Source: Symsagittifera roscoffensis (lineage: Eukaryota > Xenacoelomorpha > Acoela > Convolutidae). Taken from it: a DNA stretch of 64,000 nt. Every line of letters begins with the position of its first letter. The first letter of the stretch is position 1. Under the pieces are notes generated by a model. That model was not told the origin of the DNA. It worked only from the letters and a program-made list of their open reading frames with translations, and made no database searches. Of this stretch, positions 44,534 to 54,837 are shown piece after piece. The translations under genes were made by a program, and so were the position numbers. The stretch is from assembly GCF_963678635.1 (NCBI RefSeq), contig NC_087070.1, positions 2,285,289 to 2,349,288 of the forward strand. The letters run 5' to 3'.

Positions 44534-47500
44534 ATTTTTAGAAACCATTACGTACTTCAAGAGATAACCTCAAATTATCTGATACGCCAAATGGTTACTT
44601 CACGTTACACTTTGAAATTTGTCTTTCACAGTCTGCAAACTGAAGTTCTCCGATTTTTTTTGTTAGATAACTGATAGTTTTTGATCACTGTTCTTATAAT
44701 TAGAAAAATGTATTTTAATTGAGTACAAATTTTAAGGCAACACTCAAAGTTATATCGATTAAGATTGACGAAACAAACTTTTCAATTCAATTTTCAAATA
44801 CATTCTTTTATTTTTTTGAAAACCCGGCAAGTTTTATAAAAAAAATTGCCTGAACTGTCCAATCCAAAATCTGATCTTTCGACATTTCTACATGTAAGTG
44901 CCTATCTGATATTTGTTGATTTGTTGTTCATGTCTAAATGATGCCTCATTATATCTATAAACAGGACTTATCAAAAAAATTGTACGTACATATGGATGAA
45001 TGAATGATGCATGTGCTCACCGAAACAGTGTGTATTTTATGTTTCAATGGCAATTTGTATAAGTAGCTAATCAATTATGTGTCTGATGAGCCCATATCAG
45101 CCATAAAATTTTAGCTAACTTTTTAAATTTTTAAATTGTTTCATGATGCAAATTTTTTATTCTAGAAAATTAATAAGTATCAAAAAGTACCGGATACTTG
45201 GGTATGGGTTGAAATGGTATGAATGGTCAAGTGTACGTAGTTATGTAATTATGTTTATTTAGAAACTTATTTATATATGTTTTTCGTTAAGCGCTTACCA
45301 ATAACGTTAATGAGTATAAATTCAATCAAAAGTATGACTCTTTATCCAAAACTGTTTAATTTTTTTTCAAAAAGACTTCACTTTACTCACCACAAAGTAT
45401 TCATGTTTATCACATACCAGATACAAAATGTGTAAGTGTGAATTTTTTCACGTATATGATCATAAGTATCTGGACATTTTTTTTTGTGTATGCGCTTTTT
45501 TACTTTTTTAAGGCATGTTTGATTTCATGTAATTTTTGATAAAAAGGTATTCTTTTACATGCTAAGGCCTTTTGAGACGCTCAAATACAGCTAGAATTAT
45601 AAGTATAGCCCAAACTTCATCTTATTGTTTATTTTTTTATGTAAAAGTTTCATAGTTTTGCACAAGGCTTTTTGCATGGACTTCCCTACAGCTGATACTA
45701 CAGCTCTACTTTTGCCTACGTTTGGTTTGTTAGCATATTCGAGTAGTGTACATTTTTTTGTATGCTATCTGTTCGAATTATTTTGTTCATTGTATTATTC
45801 ATGGTCCGTTTGTATTTAAGTAACGTTATCAACGTGTATTTTCACTTATGCGTTTAACAAAAAGATATGAGACGTAAAACGTTAATTAAATAGAACTGAT
45901 TAAACTCCACATTGATTTTGCTAAAAGGTCTGAAAGACTCTGAGTTTATTCTACGGACACATTTTAAGTGCACCACTTTTAACAGTTTTTACGCATAAAA
46001 TTGCGTGTGTGTTTATGACAGTGATTGTAAAAAAATATTTTGAAATCATGAACGTTTTGTTTTTGAACTTCAGAAATATGGGACACATTTGCATATATAA
46101 TCAAAACAGTATTATTTTTCGCTGTTTTGCATATTTTTTGAAAATCACAAAACCTTTTGCATACAATTGAAGAAACAAAACAATGAAAAATTAAATTAAT
46201 GTATATTTAAAATTAAAAAATAGAAGAACTTGAAAAACTTCCAACTGAATATTTGAAAAAAAAAACAAATAAACTATTCTCAGACAACAACAAAAGCTTC
46301 TATTTCTGTTATGTATACACTTTAAAGTCTTGGCACCAGATGGTTTCTGCCTGCTTTAAAAAAAGAGTTGATTCATTATAAACCTTTGCAAAACAGAACC
46401 GATCCTGCGATTTTTTACCAAGCTCGTCCTCAATTACTTTATATGATGTGAAGTTTTCTCACACTAACATATTCTGCTGCTACTTGATAGCAGTCAGAAA
46501 GCAAGTAGGAAATATCATGAGTATAACTTCTGAACGGTACTAAAATGTGTGCACATGATTAAATTTCCTCACAAAACTTGTGGTGGTTATCCATATGTTG
46601 TGCATTCGTCACTTTATGCAGAAACCATTGTATTTCACACCAAGCAGCACTAACAATGTAGGAGTTGAACATGTTCCGAAAAATTTCCCCTAAAAAGGAC
46701 ATAAATAAAACAAGTTATGTTCAAGGATTGCTGCACAGGATTGAGCAGTAATAAAGCAAACTGAAAGCAATTATTTTTCATTACTGCTTTTTCAGCTTCC
46801 ATAGTTTCTAAGTGGATTTAAATTTCACATTGAAAACTGCTTGTTTCTCAAAAATTAATAGAAACCTCGGAAAGTTAAAGACCAAAATCAACCTTAGAGA
46901 CCTAATGCATAACTCCACTAGAGCAGAACTTATCAACAGTTTGATCTTTGTTCGAAGATCTAAGCTCGAATAAGAAAATTTGAAAACACGAAAATAATGT
47001 TCCCGTCTTTCAGGCACCACTTCTACCCTTGAATGTCAATCGTTACGACTTTTAAAAAGTAGAATTCAATTGCAGATGACAGTCGAACCGCGAACATAGA
47101 CTGTTTAAAACAATTTCCTGAGACCTTATTCCACGTATTTCAAGTTTTTTCCACTACTCCGTCCATCCAGCCAGCAATCAATCAAAACATTCCTTTATCT
47201 AGACACTCATCGTACAATACATCAATCAGAAATCTATCCAGCTATCTCTCCTTCAATCAATTCATCGCCCAGTCATCTTATCAGTTCCATCGATTCAACT
47301 AATCATTAGGCCAACCAATCAACCAAACAGTTCCATCAATCCAACCATGCCTCCTTTCCTTCATTGCTCGGTTCAGCCATTCATCCAGTGCATTCGATCC
47401 AATTTGATTTTAGTCTGAGCACTCGCTACGTTTGGTAAGCTTGGAGTCAATTGGTATATTTAGATATCACTAACTATACATAGGGATCTTTAATTATTTA

Positions 47501-47652
47501 TTGGGATTTTTAGTTATAAATAGGGATATAAAATATGTATAGATACATAATCTTTTGTGATACACATGGATCATTAGTGTTACATAGAGAGAAGAAACTA
47601 TTTACAAAGAAAAATTAGGTACGACTAGGGATTATTAGTTGTACATAAGTAT
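44534..47652 (+). repeat. Copy 2 of the 3.1-kb tandem duplication
   Basis: Second copy, as above. Small indels differ from copy 1, for example an added CAACCAAACAGTTCC-like stretch near 47320 and a shorter A-run near 46255. After it the inverted 20-bp array runs on to about 48110. Confidence 0.85.
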
Positions 47653-48109
47653 CATTATTTATAGATAGGGACTTTAAAATATATTCAAAGATGACTAGCT
47701 ACCACAGAGATCATTCCAATCGAATTCATCAGTTATCCATAGGTATCATTAGCTATACATAGGGATTATCAGTTTTACATTTGCCTTTTTTGATATATAC
47801 AGGGATTATTAGTTGTAAAAGAGATTGGTTAGTTAGTGATACACATGGATCAATAGTGTTATATGAGGGCGAATTAATTGTTAAGAGTGGTAATTTGCTA
47901 AGCATAGGGTGAATTACTGTTACGTAGGGATAATTAGTTAGACATAGGGGTAATTAGCATGCATAGTGATTTTTAATTACAAATAGGGGTCATTAATTAT
48001 ACACAGAGATCTATAGTTATACATAGAGATCAATAATTATAATTCATTTTGACCATTAGTTATATATACAGATAATTATTTTTAAGTATAATTAGGGTCT
48101 TGAAAAAAA

Positions 48110-49180
48110 ATTAAAAGTTTGAAAGTTTTTGAGAAAAGTTTGAAACTGTTCGAATGAACGATTGAAAATTAATGAAAAAAAATTCTGAAAAAATCATTTG
48201 AAAAAATTTAAGAAAAAAAAAATTTAGGATTTTTTTTATGCGTGGAAAATTTTTTCAGGAAAAGTTTTAAATAGAGACCGTTGCAGTTCAGCACATAAAG
48301 ACTATTGGTATTCCAAAAAAACTTGAGGACTTTAAAAAAGAGAACTTTTTTGACAAATTGTAAAAAAGTATTGTACAAAATACGAACCCTATTTAGACTT
48401 TCTGTTTTGCTCTTGTAGTAACTTTACTCAGCTGCAATTTATGCCTGTGTTGAAAGTATCTGTTATCTCCGGTTCACTAATTTTCAGAGAAGTTTTTTTC
48501 TCTTTGATCGTCTCATAATTCCAACCGTTTGAAGCTCTTAGATACGTAACTTTCGAACCAAAGAAAGATTATGTTTGTCTCGAATATGTTTCAGGCTTTC
48601 CCGTTTTTCAAATTTAAATTAAAACGACATTGATCAATAGTGTTCATAGGGCGAATTATTTATTTATAGGGGTAATTAGCTAAATCTAGGGTGAATTACT
48701 GTTTCAATGGGATAATTAGTCATACATAGGGCTAGTTAGTCATGCATAGTGATTTTTAATTATACATAGGGGCATTAGTTATACACAGAGATCTATACTT
48801 ATACATAGGAATCATTAATTATAAGAAATAGGGACCTTTAGTTTTACATAAAGATGATTATTTATGCACAGATATCATCAGTAAAACTAAATATAATTGG
48901 GGACTGGAAAAAAATTCAAAAGTTTGAAAAATTTCGAATAAACAATCGAAAATTTTTGAAAAAAAAAATTAGGAAAAAAATTTTGGAGTTCTTTTACGCG
49001 TTGAAAATTGTTTTAGGAAAAATTCCAAAAAGAAATTGTTGCAGATCAGCACATAGGGACTACTGGTTGTCCTATAAACCATGAGGACTATTGGTTGTCA
49101 TATAAAACATGGTGAACAATAGGATCTATACCTAATGGTCATCCATGACTGATAACCCCCGATCTTAGTGTACTGAATGC
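48110..49180. repeat. Outer inverted array remnants
   Basis: After an AT-rich section with runs of A and T, 48640-48890 has another block of inverted 20-bp repeats (TAATTAGTCATACATAGGG). ACTATTGGTTGTCnTAnAAA strings repeat at 49060-49110. No gene seen. Confidence 0.6.
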
Positions 49181-49187
49181 ATACTAT

Positions 49188-49262
49188 TTGCGACCATAGC
49201 GAGGCTAAACGGATATGTTGCGACCATTGTGACTCAATATGGCCATGTTGCGAACATTGATT
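49188..49262 (+). repeat. TTGCGACCAT repeat, first block
   Basis: Units of about 33 bases around TGTTGCGACCATnGTGACTCAAnATGG. Related units occur at 52085-52250. Confidence 0.6.
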
Positions 49263-52084
49263 TATTATTACCATAGTAATTTTTTTTCAAGCCAAAGTTA
49301 TAGTTATTCAATCTTTGAAATTGTAGGTTTGTAATTTAGTACGGCTTGGGAGAACATCAAAAACGCACCAAATCATCGGGTGGCATCTCCATGAGCCAAA
49401 TCTATTTGTCTACTTTCTTAAATTTAAATCATGTAAACGAAGGGACCACAAGTGTCAAAAAACTAAAAAGAAAAAATTCTGTTCTTTTTTGGTGTTAGTT
49501 TCAAAGAGAACTTTTTAAACAAATAATTGAAAAAATTTATTATACAAAATACGAACCTTTTTTTCGACTTTCTCTTTTGCTCTTACAGTAATTTTACTCC
49601 AGTTGCATTTTGTTATTTGTCTGTGTTGAAAAAATCTCTTATCTTCTATTCACTAATTTAATCAGAAATTTTTTCTCTATGATCGTCGAATAATTCTAAC
49701 CATTTGAAGCTCTTAGATATGTAATTTTCGAAAAACAGATTTTAGGTTTTAGGGTATTGTAATTCTTTTTATTAGCTTTTGACTAAAATTAATGAAAATT
49801 AGCTAAAGTCTTCTGAAATCGAAATGCTGAGTTTTGAAATAATTTTTTCTTCCTTTTTTTGATCTGACCTTTGAAATGTAATTTTTTTTGATCTCTGATG
49901 ACTCTTGCTTTCAAACATTATCTCGAAGAAGGATTATTTTGGTTTTTGACACAAGTTTTATAATTTTTTATTGTTTTGGAACTTTTCAAAAATACAATCA
50001 CTCCTATTGTTCAAGTACTTTTTGCACGAACTATTCTTTTTAATACTTTCTTTTTAAAATTAACTGCTATCCACTTTTTTATCCTGCTATTCTTTTTTAC
50101 TGGTAGCTTAGGAATGAATTTTTCAAAAGTAATATAGATGACTATTGAGAGCTGTTAAAAGCAAAAATTCAAAGCATCAGTATTAATTTTTAAAATAATT
50201 TTTTCAGTGGTTATCCAAAACATCCCAGTTATCCCAAAAATCAGGATTTTGTTTTTAAGCAAAACTTAAGCCTTAGTTAGAATTGGTGCTTCAATTTCTA
50301 CCCTCTCGTGATCCGGTATAGAGTTGTTTGAACCATAAATAGCGAAAAAAAGTTAATAAAAAAACACATCTTTTGTTGACTCCTTTTCGTTTTTCGAGTA
50401 CTTTCTTTTGTCAATGAAATTAACCCGAACAAAAGTAGGCTTTTTTCATTTTTTTAGATTTATACAGATCAAACTTCATGTCTACAGATAGAATTTGCTT
50501 ATCTCCAGGCTGCATTCTCAACTCGAACAGATAAGCTTGTTATTGATCAAGAAATTTGGTCATTTGAGGTACTATATAGACAACAGTTATGAACTTTTTT
50601 TCTAGGCCGCATTTCATCTGAATTGAGATCTTTAATTTTTATGCAGTCCCTTCGCTTACATAGAAAGAAACACTTCCACCGGACTGTTTTTATTCACTGT
50701 TTTTGTAGATTGGCTATTTGTCAGTTGGAAGATACCAGATTCCATATAAACTTTCAAGCATATTTCTGCAAGAGCAAAAACTTACGGCCTATTACTTTAG
50801 TTTCAAAGAAAAGCTCTAGGGTTTAGACTCACAAATTGGTTCAAATAAAAACTCTCGCCTACTTGAGTCAGTTGTGTTTGTTCTTTGAAAGTGTGTTTAA
50901 TTCGTTTTTAGTTTCGTTTCTATTTTGTTCAATCATAAATGCTGAAAATCGCAAGTTAGTTCTTCATCTTTGCAAATTTTATTTACAGAAAACAAAACTG
51001 AATAAACGAAATGTAGTAATTGGATTTGTCTATTGATGAGAAAATTTGGAGAAAACAAAACAGATAATGAGAAAAGGTCAATTAACCGAATATAATTAGT
51101 TTATCCTGGAGTTCCAACGCTTTTGCTCATTCAACCGATGTAAAATCAATAGCTACATTTAGCTATTAACTCAAAATCTCATTTTTGATGGACTGCTTCT
51201 ATCTTCTCAAACTAGAGTTGACTAGAGTTCACTGATAAAAGACTAGCAGATAGTTTCAAGATTCTCAGCCTCATTTCCATTCCATTTTGGGTTGCACTGC
51301 TTTTAGAACTTGTCACCCTATTTGCCATGGGTTATTTTTTGATTTTTTTTGCATAGTTTTTAAAGCGTTCACATGGTGCAATTTTTCATGACCAACTTGC
51401 CCACGGTCGTTCATACACCAAACCGACAATTCTAGGAAGATGTAAGAAACCATTTTTGATTGCCTCACGCTTTATGTTTGATTTAATTGGCGCGAGACGC
51501 TCGTTCATGTATACTTTCTTCCCATTAAGTTGTTTCTTTTATGATTCAATTTTGTAACTTGTAAATCACTAACTTGTTCTCCAACCTGACAAATTTTTCA
51601 GAAACCGTAAGAATCAATCCATGTGGTAGATTTCCAGAACTCGGCTTAATATGGTACGCACTCAATGAGCTCTCCGTAACTTTAGTGAATACCATTTTTA
51701 TCAAATCACCAAGCACTTTATTTTTATTTTTGTAAAAGCACCCAACTATTTTCTCAGATCGAATGAAAGAACCCCTTTTGTTATGACGTTCCTGTATCTT
51801 CAAGAGCTGGTTCAACATACAGATAACAAACAGTTTCCAAGTCTCTCACCTTTTCTGCAAATTCATTCTTACCAGATACCAAGTTATTTGCCATCAGCAG
51901 CAACGCTTCTCTCATATTCTTTTCCGTTTTTTTTATCATTCATCATTTAAAAAAAAACATAAAGAAAAATAATTGAATCCAATGAAATTGTCTTCTTGTC
52001 TTTTCGAACAACATAAATCAAGTTTAAAATCGGCCATTCAAATTTCTTAGACAGAAAGTTTCTCAGCTATGTTTCATTTTCTTC
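49263..52084. other. Non-genic AT-rich stretch
   Basis: I see no supported gene on either strand. Frames such as 50623-50826, 50836-51036 and 51546-51818 (minus) show no motif, no start context and no splice-based continuity. Scattered TTTTTG/CAAAAA homopolymer-rich strings dominate. Confidence 0.4.
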
Positions 52085-52250
52085 TCAAGAATGGGCATAT
52101 GACTCAAAATGTGCATGTTGCGACCATAGCGAAAAAAAATGGGTGTGTTACGACTATTGTGAATCAAAATGTGCAAGTTGGGACCTTAATGAAGCTAAAC
52201 GGGTATGTAAATTGCGACCATTGTTACTCAAAATGGGAATGTTGCGAATT
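52085..52250 (+). repeat. TTGCGACCAT repeat, second block
   Basis: About five units of 33-34 bases, with cores such as AAAATGTGCATGTTGCGACC and ATTGTGAATCAAAATGTGCA. Related to the block at 49188-49262 but 2.8 kb away. The 125-codon frame across it is a repeat by-product. From 52251 to 52870 nothing else is recognisable except the hAT-like CGGATTTAGGATTTTCTC at about 52808. Confidence 0.6.
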
Positions 52251-52870
52251 ATATGCCGCAATGTTTCGAATAATTAACAATTTTTCGGGACCAAAGAGTT
52301 TCCACACCCCAAAAATTATGTTCGAGGGTTTGAAAAAAGATATCTTGCCATTCTACGTGACCAAAATTATTCGCATTTGGTTAACCCTAAACTTTTATGC
52401 ACGACTTGTGATGAACTTTTCTTATGCAAGTTTTTTGCAAATTTAAGCTCGCGACCATGCGTTAAATATGAATTTTTCAAAAAATGTTGTCATAGTTTTG
52501 GCTTTGCACGTGAAGTTCAGAGACGATGCTTGATCAAAACAAAGAAGTATAATCTTTCGTAAAGTATGATATCATTGTGATGAAAAGTTACTGATTATAG
52601 AAAACTAAACTTGCGAGGAATTCTAAATGCGTAACACAAGTTCTGACCAAAAATGTTTTAAGCAAAATTTATTGATAGTTAAAATTATCCTACCGCGTAG
52701 GCCACTAGATTTCAAAGGGAATTCCATTGAGAGCTACAATTTGCGGTCAATATTTTTCTTTGATTGGAGGTTTTGGAAAAAACCAAAAAATTTATTTGAA
52801 ACCAGAGGCGGATTTAGGATTTTCTCAAAGGGTGGGATCTGAATTTAGTTTCAGAGAACGAAAGTCTGGA

Positions 52871-53011
52871 GGTTCACTTAAAATACAAGCTCTACTAACA
52901 ATTTGATAAATAGGGGGGGTGTAACAGAAAAGACCCCAAAAACTTGGTGTTTATACATACCATTATTCAACCAATGAACGTTTTTGGGAGATTTGATCTG
53001 AGTGTAATTCG
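52871..53011. repeat. Left copy of 141-bp flank duplication (orphan GPCR exon end)
   Basis: Nearly identical to 59262-59402. Differences cluster at TAGGGGGGGTG versus TATGGGCTGTG. It contains the 3' end of the GPCR exon and the start of its intron (on the minus strand), here detached from the gene. It ends exactly where the LTR begins. Confidence 0.9.
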
Positions 53012-53225
53012 TGTTGTATAGAGTAATTGATTTCATTTCGGAAGCTGTCAATCAAATGTTCACTCTTGGTGCTAGACTAATTGATTAGCAGGTGTTTGTC
53101 CTTGGAACAGTCTGTCACCCTTGGATACTGTTTCTAACCACTCTCTATGCTAACTTTGTAAGATTAAGTTGACTATCTCTTCTATTGGAATTAACAATTG
53201 CACGATGTTCGTTTTACCTTCTTGA
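53012..53225 (+). repeat. 5' LTR
   Basis: Begins TGTTGTATAGAGTAATTG and ends TACCTTCTTGA. It lacks the common ...CA end: the next bases are CA then TGGCGC, while the right LTR is followed by GG. 214 bp is short but within range for gypsy elements. Confidence 0.93.
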
Positions 53226-53226
53226 C

Positions 53227-54837
53227 ATGGCGCAACCAGCAGGATTAGGTGGGGGAAAGAATCCACTGGGCATCACGGGATTTTGGCCAGCAAAATGCAC
53301 GGAACCGCCAATGATGTGGGATTTCTGGATTAACAGATTCCAATGGGGAATGGTCGCCAAGCATTCACTAAACCCAATGTACTTTTACTTTGCCGCGACA
53401 CTCACAGTCGCACAAATTACTGACTTGCCCGCGGAAGTAGACGGGAAAAATCGGCGGGAATCAGAAATGGTGTTGATTTCGAACCTGTATTTGTGTCTGG
53501 GGGAAAAGGGGCAGGATGAACTGCACAGAAGACGACCACACCTGGATCTCCAGACGATTCGTTACCCACGGATGATAGACGCGCTGGAAACGGAATTTAA
53601 GAAAGAAAGAAATGAAACATATGAAACATACCAACTCCTTTCTCCTAAGCAATTCATTAATGAAAGTTTGGAGCAATTCCACTCCGTACTCAGCGGATTG
53701 GCAGCGCGGTGCAATTTTGGAACATTAGAGGACCGAATACTAAGAGACGTATTCATTGTTAACATGAATAATCGGGATGCACAAAAGGAACTATGCAGGT
53801 CGACGAAATCACCTGAGGAAGTGTACCGGATAGCTCTCTCGTACGAGAGGGGTAGCAAGTATGCATCATCATATGTTGCCACGGGACCAGTGGGGGCCCC
53901 TGGACCATCATCAGGAGGCGGAGGAATCCAAATAAAATCGGAACCAGTTGGAATAATCCGTGGAGGTTACCGGAACAATCGTGCGAGGGGCCGGGGCTCT
54001 TACCAAGGGCGAGGATCGTATCGAGGCAGAAATCTCCCTAATAACAATAAATGTTATAACTGCGACCAACAAAATTTCACCAGGGAACACTTGGACAGAT
54101 GCCCAGCAAAGGGGGTTACATGCAATTTTTGCCACAAAATTGGCCACTTCGAACGAACCTGCAGGGGAAAACGTGGAAACCAGCGAGGACAGGGAGCCGT
54201 AGGAATGATACGGGAGAATGGCGACGATCATCATCTAGAAAATTCGGCGGACGAAGAAGCATCACAACATGCAAGTTCCATTGGATGGGTTAACAAGAAT
54301 CCAGTGGTGCACTTGTGGGACTCAAGCAGTTCCGACGGGGACCATATGGTCATGGCCATAAAACGGAAAGGAGTAACAGAATTGAAAGTTACTGGGGCAC
54401 AATTGCCGATCAAAGTCAATGGGAAACCCACTCGAGTGTGGATCGATAGCGGGTCCCCAATTTCAATTTTCATCATCGGGGAATTGCGGAAAACCTTGGG
54501 AACATCAGGAGTAAAACTGGACAATCTTACGGAGGAGGACAATGCTTTTCGGGATTATGGAAACAATCCCCTACAGATGATTGGAACAATGGCAGTAACA
54601 ATACAATCAAACGGTTGGAAGATCCATGCAAGGATAAAAGTGATCGGGGGGAACCGACCATCAATAATTGGAAGAGATCTGATGCCCCAACTAGGACTCC
54701 AGTTGGTGCAACAATCACCAGGGGACCACATAATGTCCATTGAAGAAGGCAGTCAGGACGCACTGGAACCGGAGGGGGAGTTGGATTCATGGCAAACATA
54801 CTTCAGTAAGCAGTTTTCAAATCTTTTAGCAGGGTAG
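53227..54837 (+). CDS. gag: Gag-protease polyprotein
   Basis: ATG 53227 (MAQPAGLGGGKNPLG) to TAG 54835-54837, 536 residues; the frame is also open upstream into the LTR. The capsid region spans about residues 20-220 (with FWINRFQWGM and SLEQFHSVLSGLAARC). A Gly/Arg-rich linker follows, then two cysteine knuckles: CYNCDQQNFTREHLDRCP (variant) and CNFCHKIGHFERTC (classic CX2CX4HX4C). The retropepsin active site is VWIDSGSPISIF near residue 415, with the Ile-Ile-Gly-Arg flap-side block (PSIIGRDLMP) near 480. Protease is thus fused to Gag. Pol lies in the -1 frame and overlaps by about 27 bases; I see no classical slippery heptamer. Confidence 0.93.
   Translation: MAQPAGLGGGKNPLGITGFWPAKCTEPPMMWDFWINRFQWGMVAKHSLNPMYFYFAATLTVAQITDLPAEVDGKNRRESEMVLISNLYLCLGEKGQDELHRRRPHLDLQTIRYPRMIDALETEFKKERNETYETYQLLSPKQFINESLEQFHSVLSGLAARCNFGTLEDRILRDVFIVNMNNRDAQKELCRSTKSPEEVYRIALSYERGSKYASSYVATGPVGAPGPSSGGGGIQIKSEPVGIIRGGYRNNRARGRGSYQGRGSYRGRNLPNNNKCYNCDQQNFTREHLDRCPAKGVTCNFCHKIGHFERTCRGKRGNQRGQGAVGMIRENGDDHHLENSADEEASQHASSIGWVNKNPVVHLWDSSSSDGDHMVMAIKRKGVTELKVTGAQLPIKVNGKPTRVWIDSGSPISIFIIGELRKTLGTSGVKLDNLTEEDNAFRDYGNNPLQMIGTMAVTIQSNGWKIHARIKVIGGNRPSIIGRDLMPQLGLQLVQQSPGDHIMSIEEGSQDALEPEGELDSWQTYFSKQFSNLLAG
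53228..53243 (+). other. Putative primer-binding site inside the gag start
   Basis: TGGCGCAACCAGCAGG begins two bases after the LTR. The gag ATG is at 53227-53229, so the site overlaps the first codons of gag. Confidence 0.6.

Larger units (their letters stand above)
37300..48110. mobile_element. Foldback-like repeat complex with long inverted arms
   Basis: The left arm (about 37300-41215) holds 20-bp TATGTATAACTAATGATCCC-type repeats, GGAT-rich repeats, a second round of both, then unique sequence. The right side carries the reverse complement in mirror order: unique (43070-44010), GGAT type (44030-44280), 20-bp type (44300-44530), and again after a duplicated block at 46240-47130, 47150-47420 and 47430-48110. 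The inner loop is about 1.85 kb. Long inverted repeats with internal tandem repeats are the hallmark of Foldback/Galileo-type transposons. I find no transposase, so the family assignment is by architecture only. The arms have diverged by perhaps a third. Confidence 0.55.

Noticed and set aside
42445-45819. 82-codon frame conserved in two places
   Set aside because: Conservation is explained by the 3.1-kb DNA duplication; no start context or motif.
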